Counted from the stretch's first letter, positions 47,621 to 60,680 are shown. The stretch: 64,000 bases of DNA from Nissolia schottii (GCA_003254905.1 QANU01101672.1:16491-80490), one strand, 5' to 3'. Notes: generated by a model not told the origin, from the sequence alone. Numbers and translations are program-made.

Positions 47621-50564
47621 CTAACTTGGGACAAGAGGAGATAATATTGCTAATTAATTTAATTTATCCTGAAACACTAGCACACGTATTAGAACGTTCA
47701 GGCAATGTTTGTCATCATCAATCTTATTTCACAAATTTAATCAACACTTATCTTTGAAGGTTTTTGCCCCTTTGACCTCGGAGCAAGGAAACCCAACTAT
47801 ACAACCAAGACTTTGATGATGGATGAATTTCTCTTGGAAAGAATTGGAACCGAATAAGAAAGAATGGAAATCAATTGTTATGGGGTGTATTGGTGATTAA
47901 GGATTCACGGTGGCTTGGTCTGGTGATGGAGATGGCATGATCAAGATGAGAATGGATGATGAATTTAGATGGTGTTATGGCCGTGGTGAGTATGGTTAAG
48001 TGATGATGATGGCAAGTTTGTTTTGTTTGGTGATGTTATGGTGATGATGAGATTGATAAAGATAGAAATGAATTAAGAGGAGGAAGGAGTCGTGGGTTAG
48101 CTTGGTAAGTAATAGGAGCTTGCTTGATGATAAGATAGCAAGAGAGAATTTCTCGTACATTCTTCGACTTACGGGTACTAAAAGAAAAACAAAGGAATGC
48201 TAAAATGAATTGAGATAATATGAGAATCTGGAGTGTTAGTCGGGGAAACATGTAGAGAATGAGATAATGGACAATATGTCTTGAGAGCTTGCTGAAGTTT
48301 CCAATTTTTATTTCCTTTGCTTTTGTTTTAATTCCAAAATAAGCCATGGAAAGGAAATGAAAAAGACTTAATTAATGGTGTAATGGGGGCAGCTGGCTGT
48401 GAGGCCACATGGCCTATGGGGGTGGATTTTCTGCCACGTGCCCACCATGTTTCACGTTGTGGCAAAGGGCAGAGGGTGACGTGTCACACGCGTAGGTTCA
48501 TCGCGCGATTCAGGGTGCTTCAGGACACTAAGGCGTGACCATTTTGACTGTTTAAAAGTAAATGAAATTAGATAAAGGTAAAAATGAGTCAACCACTATA
48601 ATAGTGAGTCCCAAGGGTACCTATAACATTTAATTAAATTTAGAAAGAGAGGCAATCGGTTCGGGGCTCGCAAGATCATGCGAAAAGCCTAAACCATTAC
48701 TCAGGTTCTTGTAATGTTAGAAATTTTTGAGACAACTCCACATTGGGATAGAGATCTTTGATGAGCTTAGGATGACATGGAAACCCATACCAACACACCC
48801 TTTGAGGCTTCATGCATAATTTTCTAATTAACGAAGTTATTGGTTGACAGACGGTGCCAACTGGCGACATAACTGATAGTAGGAAACTCAAGAAAGGGTC
48901 TTGCCCCTTTCATGTCATGCCCGAGTTACAAGGTTGACCCTCAAAGGGTTGACTAAAGTCATTTGGACATAAACAGATGAATCACACATTCGTCCATAAT
49001 AGCACACAAGCAAGTTTCTCTCTTAGAAACAAAAGAAAGAGAGGAAAAAAATTATGAAGGAATAACAATGGTATTATGTATAGCTTGGACACTAGTCCAC
49101 CATGGAGGGTGGCATGAGACACTTGTATCATGGGGAAGGTGGGGTTTTGACACGTGCCATAAGGGACATATGGAGTGGCATGTGGTGCTCAAGTGAGTGT
49201 CATGTGTCACGACGTGTCGCGCGTTGGTCCGATGCACGATTCAAGGTGCGTCGAGAAACTAAAACACAACCATTTTGCTTGTATGAAGTTAGTATGAATT
49301 TAAAAAGAATTAATGTATGTAAAACATTGTCGAAGTATGTCGGACACTCGAACTTGGACTCAAGAGACTTTAGACAGAGAGAAAACAAGCTTGAAGAAAC
49401 AATCAGGAAAACCTCTAATTCTTAAATTGAAACTCCTATTCGCGAGTCGACAAAGGTTTCTAGATCAACAAAGGAAAAAGGTAACAAATCTCTATACTTC
49501 CTCAGGGTATAGGACAAGTCTTGAGACCTCTTCTATCGATCTTTGGCTCAAGGTTTTACTCAAAGGATATGGCGGTTAACTACCAGAATGCTGAACGGAC
49601 AAGCTGACGCTAGGTAGCAACTTAACTAATCTAGTTTTCACCTCACACTAATACAAAAATAAACATAATTATATTAAAATAACTCATTATGGTTGTATGG
49701 TTAAACTAATATCTAATTAATAATGCATGTCAAACTTGGCAGACGGTATTCTAAGACAATGCTTAGAATAGTGAAAAAGTGGTTGTTACATTTTTCATCT
49801 CAGAAGGAAGGAACAACACCTCCTCGGCAGCCTAGATGTATCGTTGGGCATCTGAGGCATTGCAAGGATGGATTAGGGTATTCTCGATTTTACATTTCAC
49901 CATACCTACAAGGGATCCGTACATCGATATTAGGGATGACGATCCTAATTCTACTCAAAACCTACTAAAAAGGAAAAGGAAAAGACTCGTTGAAGGTTCC
50001 TTACCACCGTCACGCTACCTAATTCACGACCACCCAAAACTATAACAATCATGATGATAACAGACAAGAGAACTGTAGAAAGCTAGAGAAAACCCACAGA
50101 AAACAAAAAGCCATATACCTTAGGGTTTGCAAGCCAATAATCAAAAAAGTATAAAAAGGCAAGAAAAATAGAGCAGTCACATGTGGAATGAACAACAAGC
50201 AGTGAAAAACACAAATAAAGTATGCCCAAGAAGCATCGAACGTAGCAGAGAGAGTTCATCTTGGAAGAGGGTAGGAAAACAATAGAAATGAAGAAGAAAT
50301 GAAAATGAGGGAAGAATAGTGATTTTAAATCTTACGAATGGGGGCAAATGTGTGTTTTCCCATGCAAAGTTAGGGACAAATTTGTCATTAAGCCCAAAGA
50401 ATAAGGACAGAAGTGGCTCCTCAAAAACATTAGACATCATTGTCTCGATAGATGAGGCATCAGGGTTAGTGTCTAAAAAAACAACTCGATGTGACACTTT
50501 AAGAAAAAATATTCCCAAAACTCGAGTTTGGCATGTGCACAATAACCTAGAGTCCGATAATCGT
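47621..50564. other. Repeat-derived DNA, no gene recognised
   Basis: It contains a dispersed repeat segment (about 48,510-48,660) whose inverse copy lies at about 58,141-58,260. A second, weaker same-direction relative is at about 49,190-49,290 (ACGTGTCRCGCGTNGGT..., AACCATTTTG). Open frames are short and mutually overlapping, with no domain recognised. Confidence 0.5.
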
Positions 50565-51035
50565 GTACACGAACTCTAGTTGGGGGCAACTCTTACAGGA
50601 TAAAATCGTTGGCCCAAAAGGCCCAATAGTTTGGTCCCAATGCTGGGCTCTGCTTTCCAATCTCGATCCATTAAGGATCCGATTTGGTGTTGAGGGGCAA
50701 CCGATATTGTTTTGAGATTAACAACCACGTGGAAATAAGTAACAACGCCAAGCTAATCATTCTAATAAAGAAGCGAGATTCCTGAGATTCGTTTAACTAA
50801 CCATCCCACGCTAATTAGAATGCCAGCCGTGAAAACATCAAGTATAAAAGGATAATTCACCTATGATCTCAAGGTAATGTATCACTCACCCTAATTCACT
50901 TGCCATACTCACATCCTTACTTGGGTGCCAAAGTGACTTTTCAGGTACCCATCAGCGTTATTCCTCTGTGAAATGCTCTCACCATAATTCGAGTTATCCA
51001 CCTTGTGACCAAGGTTTCGCCATCTCTAATAAGTA
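50565..51035 (+). mobile_element. Tat/Ogre-like LTR fragment
   Basis: AGTTGGGGGCAACTC is followed by a GCCCAAAAGGCCCAATAG segment and a TATA box in CAAGTATAAAAGG (about 50,838-50,850). A downstream ACTTGGGTGCCAAAGTGACT..TTCAGGTACCC segment (50,920-50,950) resembles the R/U5 region I associate with Tat-lineage Ty3/gypsy LTRs. Neither boundary nor target duplication was established. Confidence 0.4.
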
Positions 51036-51381
51036 ACATCATTCTAACTCTCTTTAGTTTCAAACAATATTTATATATGTGAAATTCTTACCCTCATCAC
51101 CAAAACTTTTTGGATTCGTTACTATGTATAATCAAGGATTGAAATTACATGTCCCAATTATTTTGTCACACTCCATGTCCATTGGCTCATGTTGACAATT
51201 GTACCATCACACAACACCACCACCCATGATTCTTTTCAAATTAACTCTTGATAAACTACCCATCACTTACACATGGAACTTTCATATTGGTGGACACAAA
51301 ATAAACATGAAACAGGGAGAAGAGTTCTTTCCATTTAACGAAAGCATCACTATTTATTAAATCAACAATGCCACCACATCT

Positions 51382-53994
51382 TCATCTCACGAACAGGGCA
51401 AGGATGTATTCAACACTGAAAAGCTTCAATAAAAAAAAAAAGACACGAAGTCAAGAATAAGATAAACTAGCAATAATTCTTGCCAAAATATATCCACAAT
51501 TTTGGTCAACATAAAAATTCACAAACACAAATAATTTTAGTTTAGAAAATATCTCTTAATTGCGGTGAAAATTAAATGGATTGATTAGTCAAGTCATAAT
51601 AAGAAACCAACACCTCCTACTATTTGTTTTTACTCTTCCAGGTATATCACAATTAGTGAAAATTATAAACATGCTTAGAAAATAAGTAGCTAAAAAACAG
51701 ATTATAGCGTATGAGTTCTTGGCAAAAAGTTATTTTAGTCAAAATGAATTTAATTGTATTTTTTATTTGAAGGTAAACAAAAAATAAATAGTTTTATCCC
51801 TCAAAATGATTTAGGAAAAAGAGCTCTTTCAATGAATAGTCATCTTATTATGTAAATGTAAAGTTTATCATGAAGAAAAATATATTAACCTTGAAAATCA
51901 AAAATGAAAAGTGTTTCCCGTTTTAAACAATTATCATATATAATAGTTTTGCTCCTCTCCTCGAAGAGTTTTGAACCTTTTGTCAATAAATTAAAAAAGA
52001 AAACCTTGAAAATAAATTCCTAAAATGATAAACAATTTATAAATTATTGCTTACCTTAAAGACAGTCATATAGAACGATTGCAAGGAATTTTGGCTTTCC
52101 AAATCGACAGAATTAGCATGATACCAGAGGAATATAGCCAGAGCGGCATGTGTTAGAACCTAACAAGTTGAAATTAAGAATAAAATTCAAACACTACCAA
52201 AATAATCAATCAAATCCACTTTCAGTCCTCGATATCAACATATTTAACTATGGACTAAATACATTTCCTCAATTGATTACATGCATCCACTTTATAGTAA
52301 TTGATAATATATTAAACTAAATTGGTGTATAAAATGCCTTACAACTTTGTGTTGATCATGCATTAGTGAAGATGTAAGCTCAAAAGCACTTCAAATCCAT
52401 ATCTCTTATATTATATTTACATCACTATCAAATTATATTAAAAATATAATTTATTAAAATTATATGCACTCTTATTCCCCAACCAAAAAAAAAGTTAATA
52501 AAAACTTAACTACTTACGATAAAGAAAAAGGATATTGCACACTCATAATTGTAAGCATACAAATAAATATAGCAGGTTACCAGCAAAACTTTGCTCCATA
52601 GGAATGAAGATGATGCTCCTATTAGAATGGCAATTCCATATGCCATTTCAAGAAGTGAAACACAAAACCAGAACACCTGACAAAAGATTAATAAAGGACA
52701 AACGTGAGTATATATGATAGCACAACCTAGTCATGAGATATGTAGGAGGAATGTTATTTGCACACCCGACAATCCATTCTCACAAAAGCATGAGATCCAT
52801 CATATCTGCATCTTCTCTCTCTATGGCAGACCCACACTTTTATGAGTATGGGTGTTCGGGTGTTGGGTGTCCATGCAAGTTGGATGTATAAATACCAATT
52901 TTATTTTTATATTTGTTACATGAGAAGAAAATATGTACCGGTTTAAGACCCCAACGTACTGCCAAAGTTTGGACGCCTAATGCTTTGTCTCCTTCAACGT
53001 CAGGTAAATCCTATATAAATTTCAGTAAATACCGTTACATCAGGCAACTAGCTGGCTAAATCAAAAGGTTTGTGAAAAAGAAAAAAGATTTTGTTAACAA
53101 GTGTTTAAATGGCACTTGTTAAGAAATAAAGAATGGAAACTTTAAAGTTTGTAATGCATTCAATGCATTGAAACTTTAAAATTTAATGAAAACTTTACCT
53201 TTCTTGATTCCTTAACAAGTTACCCTAATATTAGCTTAAAAAAACAGAGAGAGAGAAATACGCGCATAGTCTAGACTACAAATTACAATTAATGCATGAT
53301 CAAAGAATATTATTAACCATTGATTTTAATATGTAGTGTTTAAAAAAATATATCAAAATAATAAATCAATGATTTATATTATTTTTGGACTATGCATTAA
53401 ATATGATGCAAGAACGCACAAATATCTCTAAAAAAAATGATTATTTCATGAACTTTGGAGCTTTTACCTTGGAAAACGCTGCAACTACATTGAAAATGAA
53501 CATAATCACAACTGCAAATATCATCGATCTTGGATACGTGGCTGCTCTCTTGAACACATGTGTCTGGACATCATTTGAACCTTAAAATATGTTAGACATC
53601 CTCAAAAGCAAATTGGTAGATAGGAAACTGATGTAGTTCTCACAAACCTTGTTACACCACAACAAGACTACTACTGTTAGTTAAGAAGTTTCCCCTACTT
53701 TTTTTTTTCTTCCTTATTTTTATATTCTTTCTTAGATGCTAGTTTATTTTAGGAAGTTTGTCATGGATTTGACTTAGCCCCCTACTTAAAGTGTGGGATA
53801 GAGATTGGATGATGATATTATGTGTACAAAAGCTAACGTTGGCATATCTACATCAATATGCTTTTAAAGAGAACAATTTATTAACACATTACCTTCATGT
53901 GAAGAAAAGGTCCAAGATTTAATGCTATCATCGGATAAAATACATTGACCCCCACCGTAAGCATTGGAAATCTCTTCCATCTCAACAAGGGCAA
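51382..53994 (-). CDS. UbiA-family aromatic prenyltransferase (homogentisate/flavonoid type), six 3' exons only
   Basis: Six minus-strand exons with GT-AG introns join in one frame without a stop: 53,893-53,994, 53,468-53,563, 52,939-53,010, 52,581-52,676, 52,055-52,159 and 51,382-51,423 (TGA at 51,382-51,384). They give 170 residues. They begin [11 protein letters not shown] and contain FLHMKTHVFKR, the second Asp-rich motif KDLPDVEGD (catalytic, Mg-prenyl diphosphate binding), LLEMAYG, and the C-terminus [13 protein letters not shown]. All introns are in phase 0. Plant relatives are about 400-residue plastid membrane enzymes that prenylate homogentisate (tocopherol pathway) or flavonoids; substrate cannot be told here. 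The N-terminal half, with transit peptide and first Asp-rich motif (NQxxDxxxD), was not found. A 1.17-kb duplicated block starts about 0.9 kb upstream. Either a long repeat-filled intron or a 5'-truncated gene. Confidence 0.85.
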
Positions 53995-54884
53995 CTGAAA
54001 AGTTACATGGATAACAAAGTTATAAAAACAATGAACATTTTATTCATCATTATAAATAATTTTTTCAAGTATGAGAACTCAAAAAAGAGTAAACAAGTGT
54101 CTTAAAACCCTAGCAATATAGAAATTTTTATGTGGTCATGGAGTGTTATTCTAGATATGCTCTGAATCACACAACGAATGATTTTAACTTTTATTTTAAG
54201 AGGTAATGTCACTCATTATGTGGTTAAGAACATATCAAGTGTGATGCTCTAAAACCACATAAGAGTTTCCTCATTTTTATTTGTTACCACTGGCTTACAA
54301 AAGGTGATAGCCAGTATCATTAAACCTTCACACTGTCATTCTAATATATTTTAATGTTACGTAAGTCTTAACATTGAAAAACCTATGCAAATGATATTTT
54401 TCTTTTTCTTTATTACAACTCATTAATAATAATAACATTAATTAGCAAAACAAAATTATCTATAATGTAGCAAAAAAAAATAATTTATAAATGTGTAGTA
54501 AGAATATAATAAAAAATGACTAATAACTAATTACTTCTCAAATAATATTATATGTAATGACTTAATAATTTAATAAAAGCACTAAAGATTTGGATTGCGA
54601 GGAACCAAGGTTGGTAAGGTAAGCAAATTATCCATCCTCGGAAGCTCTAGATTTTGTCTATAGTTTATCGTTCTAAACCCATGAAGGATGATGATCTCCC
54701 CCTTACAACGTGTAAAAACAATGTTGATGCAAATCTCATAAAAAGGAATGGTGTGGTAAGAAAAAGTAATAATCAGAGTTAAAATTAACTTCATGATAGG
54801 GTGTTACGAAAATTTAGAGGATTTGTTCAATGATGAGATACATTTGGAAGGACTGTGTTACCATAATTGATTGATTTCATCCCA
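53995..54884. other. Region upstream of the prenyltransferase exons
   Basis: The minus strand was read for the preceding exon (expected to end near a TAYS-like segment before a GT), and none was found. It includes a minus frame (54,582-54,794) that does not resemble the family. The sequence is AT-rich and could be intron. Confidence 0.55.
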
Positions 54885-56055
54885 AATCCTTCTCCTCTTA
54901 TCATTATTATAATCAAAGAAAACTTCTGATTTTATTTTTTTTGTTGCCCGCCCGGTTTCAAGGTTTTGCCTTGACTAATTCGGGTCGACCCGGGTCGCGC
55001 ACCTGGCTGTGGTGGGTGAGTCTCCCAGCGGGGATAACTGCGTACACAAGGTCTCGAACCCGAGATTTGCTTAAGCGATACTAAACCACTTACCATTCAG
55101 ACTAACTCCCGTTGATATCACTATATAAGGGCTCATAATCCTTAGGTATGATAACTCTTATACCCATCTCTTGACATATACGATAAGCGTCAAAGTGAAT
55201 GGCATGTACACAACCCTAACCAGATTGTTGTTAGAGATTGAGCACAACTCCAAGAGGACACCTATCTCTCTCTCACGCTCCAGACAATTCTTATTTGTTT
55301 TGATAATACTTGTTTAATTTGTTTTATATATGAACATTAGCATTCTCAGTAACACCCCAATCCTCTAATGAGTATTAAATTATAAATATGAGTAATTAAT
55401 TATAGATTAACAATTAATCATAGTTTGTTAACTAGCCAAATAGTTTATAAGGCATAAAAAAGTCAACAAAAAAACACGTTTAAAAGTCAACAATCAACCC
55501 TAAAAAGTCAATTGTTGACCATTTCTTAATTAGGGGTCAATCACTGAATTTTTAGTTAGAGAATCAATTTGAGTAATTGATTTTGTGATTATTCTTAATT
55601 AGAAAATTTAATGAATTTCAAAGGTAACGTGTTTTTGTGATTTCAGGATTCTTGTCTCTACGTGATTTTGTCCCCTCTTCCTATTCCGGCTCCCTTTCCT
55701 ACTCTAGCATTAGTTTATTGAAGAAAGAAGGAATTAATACTGCCTTTTGTAATACACCACTTGTTTTTCCTCTATTTTAAGCTTTGTCTTAAAATACTGT
55801 CTGCCTAGTTTAAAAGTTATTATTAATTATGTATTAGTCGAACCTTAGCATGACACCTTGCCCTAAGACTTTGCCTCCAAGTGACACTTGGAGGCCACTT
55901 GTCTAAAATTGGTTTACCCTTATGCCACCTCCAGCCACGGCCATGCATGGCCATTAGCAAAATTATTAGCTCCCAAAACTTCCTTATTTTATCCTTTTCT
56001 CCATAATATTCTCTTAGTAGACAAAACCGAAACCAAAGCTTAGATAACCATCTCT
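54885..56055. repeat. 1.17-kb duplicated block, copy 1
   Basis: It repeats 56,057-57,223 at about 98% identity with small indels. Copy 1 ends and copy 2 begins exactly at the N at 56,056. It contains a tRNA-type SINE and, from about 55,350, a sequence starting GTAACACCCCAATCC that may be a worn 5' end of a long-LTR-type element. Confidence 0.95.
54945..55110 (-). mobile_element. tRNA-derived SINE
   Basis: Read on the minus strand it starts GGGAGTTAGTCTGAATGG. It has a polymerase III A box (TAGTCTGAATGG; 55,093-55,104) and a perfect B box (GGTTCGAGACC; 55,050-55,060) about 32 bases apart. It ends in a GGGCGGGCAACAAAAAAAAT A-rich tail. This layout is that of plant tRNA-derived SINEs. No clear target duplication was identified. 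Confidence 0.75.
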
Positions 56056-56056
56056 N

Positions 56057-57223
56057 AATCCTTCTCCTCTTATCATTATTATAATCAAAGAAAACTTCTG
56101 ATTTTGTTTTGTTTGTTGCCCGCCCGATTTCAAGGTTTTGCCTTGACTAATCCGGGTCGACCCGGATCGCGCACCTGGCTGTGGTGGGTGAGTCTCCCAG
56201 CGAGGATAACTGCATACACAAGATCTCGAACCCGAGACCTGCTTAAGCGATACCAAGTCACTTACCATTCAGACTAACTCCAATTGATATCACTATATAA
56301 GGGCTCATAATCCTTAGGTATGATAACTCTTATACCATCTCTTGACATATACGATAAGCGTCAAAGTGAATGGCATGTACACAACCCTAACCAGATTGTT
56401 GTTAGGGATTGAGCACAACTCCAAGAGGCCTCCTATCTCTCTCTCACGCTCCAGACAATTCTTATTTGTTTTGATAATACTTGTTTAATTTGGTTTATAT
56501 ATGAACATTAGCATTCTCAGTAACACCCCAATCCTCTAATGAGTATTAAATTATAAATATGAGTAATTAATTATAGATTAACAATTAATCATAGTTTGTT
56601 AACTAGCCAAATAGTTTATGAGGCATAAAAAAGTCAACCAAAAAAACACGTTTAAAAGTCAACAATCAACCCTAAAAAGTCAATTGTTGACCATTTCTTA
56701 ATTAGGGGTTAATCACTGATTTTTTAGTTAGAGAATCAATTTGAGTAATTGATTTTGTGATTATTCTTAATTAGAAAATTTAATGAATTTCAAAGGTAAT
56801 ATGTGTTTTTGTGATTTCAGGATTCTTGTCTCTACGTGATTTTGTCCCCTCTTCCTATTCCGACTCCCTTTCCTACTCTAGCATTTGTTTATTGAAGAAA
56901 GAAGGAATTAATACTACCTTTGTAATACGCCACTTTTTTTCCTCTATTTTAAGCTGTCTTAAAATACTGTCTGCCTAGTTTAAAAGTTATTATTAATTAT
57001 GTATTAGTCGAACCTTAGCATGACACCTTGCCCTAAGACTTTGCCTCCAAGTGACACTTGGAGGCCACTTGTCTAAAATTGGTTTACCCTTATGCCACCT
57101 CCAGCCACGGCCATGCATGGCCATTAGCAAAATTATTAGCTCCCAAAACTTCCTTATTTTATCCTTTTATCCATAATTCTCTTAGTAGACAAAACCGAAA
57201 TCAAAGCTTAGATAACCATCTCT
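56057..57223. repeat. 1.17-kb duplicated block, copy 2
   Basis: The second copy of 54,885-56,055, starting right after the N. It includes a second SINE copy (about 56,118-56,281) whose B box carries a change (GGTTCGAGATC). After TCTCT at 57,223 it continues into unique sequence. Confidence 0.95.
56118..56281 (-). mobile_element. tRNA-derived SINE, duplicate copy
   Basis: The same SINE as at 54,945-55,110, carried by the duplication. Its A box is intact and its B box has one substitution at a conserved C. It probably does not represent an independent insertion. Confidence 0.7.
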
Positions 57224-60200
57224 AAAATAAAATAAAAAATAGAAAGAAAATTTTTCTCTCTTCACTACAATTTAGTTTTATTTTGAAAAGGAGAAACCAT
57301 TGCTTCCTTTTGAGAATGCCATTGAAGCCACCACGAGTTCATCCTTCATCATCGCCATCCTTCACGCCATCACCCCCACAATCCCCCATTGGGCACACGG
57401 CCATGCAATGAATCACCACAGTTATCACCTATTTGCATTCATTTATCATTCACTTATCATTATTTACTTAGAGCATATTTTAAAAAAAATCTCTAAACTA
57501 CTCATGACCACCAGAAGCCAAAATAAGACTATGTCATTAATCACTGTTCTTTTTCTTTCTTTCATTTCTTTGATTTCTTTAATTCGATTTCCACAAAACA
57601 CCTCAAATGAGCACCATTAGATGACCTTCTCTTCGTGCATTCATTATATTATGGCTCAAATTTACAAGAAAAAGACTAAGAGATAAAAGAAAATTATCTC
57701 AATACGTCCCATGTCATCAAAGTTATACCTTGAGAGACATTTGCCTTCTATCATTAGTCAAATGATAAGAGAAAGGATAAATATTTTCTTTGATTTTTCC
57801 ATGTTATCATCTTTGGTTATAAATTTATCTAAAGTAGTCCTTACAATCACCATATTTATATAATTTTTCTAGTAGACTCAATATGAGTTAAACCAAACTT
57901 TATTTAAAATATATTTATGATATTAATGTTTTTTAGTGGTTAATGTCAAACCCAACACTATAATTGTAAGTAGCTCTTTTAATAGAGAAACTCTTAAAAA
58001 GTTTTAACAAACGTCATCCTAAGCCCATTAAATATCTTTGTCCCAATCTGGAGCCGTCTAAGAAAATTCTAACGTTATGGAAACCCAGGTAACGGTTCAG
58101 CTTTTTGCGTGGTTCTGCTAGCCCAAAATAAATTGTCTCTCTGTCTTAATTTAATTAAATGTTAAATGTACCCTTAGGACACACTTTTATAGTGGTTGAC
58201 TCATTTTTTATCTTTATCTAATTTAATTTACTATAAAATTGTCAAAACAGTCATGTTCTAGTGTCCCCAAACACCCCGAATTGTGTGACGAGCCTACGTG
58301 TGCAACACGTCATCACCACCCCTTGCCACCACGGGACATTTGGTGGTCATGTGTCAACACTCCAAGCCGCCACTTTGGCCACATTGCCTCCGGCCAACTA
58401 TCATTAACATGCATCAAAATTAAAGTAAAGCTAATTTCTTTTTTTTACAATTTCCTTTGCTCAAGAGACATGATTCTCTTGTTACTTTCCCTAAGCCTAA
58501 AACAAATAGAAGGTGCTATCTTGAGCCAACTGAAATTCAGTTCTCTCTTCATAAATTCATCAACATTCACAATCATACATCATCTTACACAATTTCCTGT
58601 TCTTATTTGTTCATTTCAGTGGTGACTTCTTTTATTGCATTATGAGCTTTCTTATTCTCTTCCCCTGCACCTACCACGCCTCCTCCTTCTACCTTCATTT
58701 TCCATCATCAACATTATCATTCTCGACCCAAATCCACCGCCAGCCTCCATCACGGTGCCATTATCATTATCTTGCACCAAGCCACTTCCTCCAAAATCGA
58801 GACATCATCCACCCNCAAAAAATTGAGTAGGGATGTTAAATTTCGCAAATTTTGGAATCCCTTGCTAGTTTTTTTGGGTAAATTGAGTTAAAAGGGTACT
58901 TTTGGGTAAACAGGGGCAAAACGGAAATTCAAAAAATGAAGGACAGAATCTAAAAAATTTAATATGAAAAATGGATTCAGGACTATCAAGAACCTTAGGG
59001 TAGAGTCCCAAGCCCTTTTGGGTTGGTAAAATAATTTTTAGAGAGAATTGGGGTTTTTCGGGTAAAAATGATGAAAATGGAAATTTTGGGATCTTAGGGG
59101 CAATTCGGGAATTCTGAAAAATTGGGACTCCTATTGTAAATAAAACAGGTTTGTTGCCTCGTGGCTATTGGATCCTCGTACTGGCAAGAGATAGCAGAAG
59201 AACAAAGTGGATCGAGGAGATGAAATTGGTATAAGCTACATCACAAGGGCAGGCAACCGAGGAAGATTAGCTCACTAGAACCAAATCATAAACTACAATT
59301 CTTAGTCTCTGGTCGTGGGTAACAAAACTCAACTTAACTCCTTTTGTTTATAAGCTTGTCTGAGTATCTATGGGTATACATGGTTGATGTTAGATTTATA
59401 ATTGTTCTTGTATGCTTGTGTAGAGTATGTCTATATCATGAGTCATCAACTAGATGAGACATTAAAGATAATAATAACTGAATTAGGATAATTGAATGAA
59501 ATTATAGGTTATTGGCCAGGCGAGTTGGGTTAACCATAGATACGTTGATTCACTAGATAAGATAGATTACAAAAGATAAAAAAGATAAGAATTAAATCAA
59601 GATAATTGAATGAGACTACATGTGATTATTGACCAAATCAAGTCGAGTTAACCCTAATATGATTACACGAAGTTATTTTTCCCCTTGGTCTGACTCTTGA
59701 AGTCAGGCCCCTCACCATCCGATATGGCCCCTCACCTTCTGATATGGGGTGGTCATTTAAATGCTAAATGCATAAGTGAGTTGCGTCCACAGGTTTGAGC
59801 TCAATAGCAAAGAAAGAAGGTTGTGCCCCAATCAAAAGTTTTCCTAAAGGGTACATAAGGGGTTTCTTAGTTATTGATATAGACAGTGAAGTTATGTGCA
59901 TATGTGATCTAATATCACAAGTTATTTTCCTCCTTGTTTAGTAAAGCACAACCATATGCGATCAAACATCACGAGTATATTCCCCTCACCTAGTAAAGTA
60001 AGATAAAGTCATTTGGGACTAGTTTAAATTATTAATGAATAAGAAAGACATTTATTTTATGCATGACACTTAGAGATCTCCCGAGTAGTGGAACTATGAG
60101 CATACATAATTAAGTTATCCCCACATGTTACCCACTGAGAATGAAAATTCTCATTCCCCACTCGCATATGGTTCCAAGTTACCATGATGAGCTGACAGGA

Positions 60201-60680
60201 TATTAGCAAAGAGCATTTGTGCGGCGGTGAGTTTAAATTTTGACAGTGCCTGAGGTTTAGAGTTTCCGTAGGGCATATTGCTGTCATAGCGAGTAAATAG
60301 CTTAGCAGTATTAGCCTTTTTGTACTTGTTTCTTTTGTCGCATGGATCGGTAGGGGTAGCTACACAACAGGTCCCACGCGTGGCTATAATTGATGTGTAT
60401 ATTTTATGATAATGAATGTATGTTTAAGTAGGAGTATGAGGTGTTCTCTTAGTGTATGGCTTAGTGTATGAGTTGCTTAGTTAGTATGATTCACCGTGTT
60501 ACGAGTACGTCTCACGTATTCATGTCCAAGAATTTCAAAGTGAGAAAAGTTTTAAATTAGTCCGTATTTTCACAACTAAATATATTTTTAAAAGCAATTC
60601 TAAAAGTAACCAAGCCAAGAGGTAACAACTAGTGAGCATTATTTACGATTTAAACGTAAATAAGTAACTAGAGTGTTACA
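56519..60680 (+). mobile_element. Probable long-LTR-type element, worn
   Basis: The possible 5' end is AGTAACACCCCAATCC (56,519) and the 3' end is CTAGAGTGTTACA (60,680). The interior has the family's conserved block (CCCACTGAGAATG...CCCCACTCGC, 60,125-60,165). It also has one ~173-bp unit (58,970-59,100) related to the tandem array at 29,060-29,800. No matching target duplication was found, an N interrupts it at 58,815, and a 58,141-58,400 segment is a different dispersed repeat. The 3' end is better supported than the 5' end. Leader frames (57,300-57,620 and 58,239-58,625) have no recognised domain. Confidence 0.5.
58141..58400 (-). repeat. Dispersed repeat, inverse copy of 48,430-48,660
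   Basis: Read inversely it matches the 48,430-48,660 stretch, including GAGTCAACCACTATAAWAGT and ACATTTAATTAAATT. Its nature is unknown. The CACGTG/ACGTGTCA words on one side resemble G-boxes but are part of the repeat. Confidence 0.65.

Noticed and set aside
54582..54794. 70-codon minus frame just upstream of the prenyltransferase exons, considered as an N-terminal exon
   Set aside because: It shows neither the first Asp-rich motif nor any family-like segment, and does not end at a suitable donor site.
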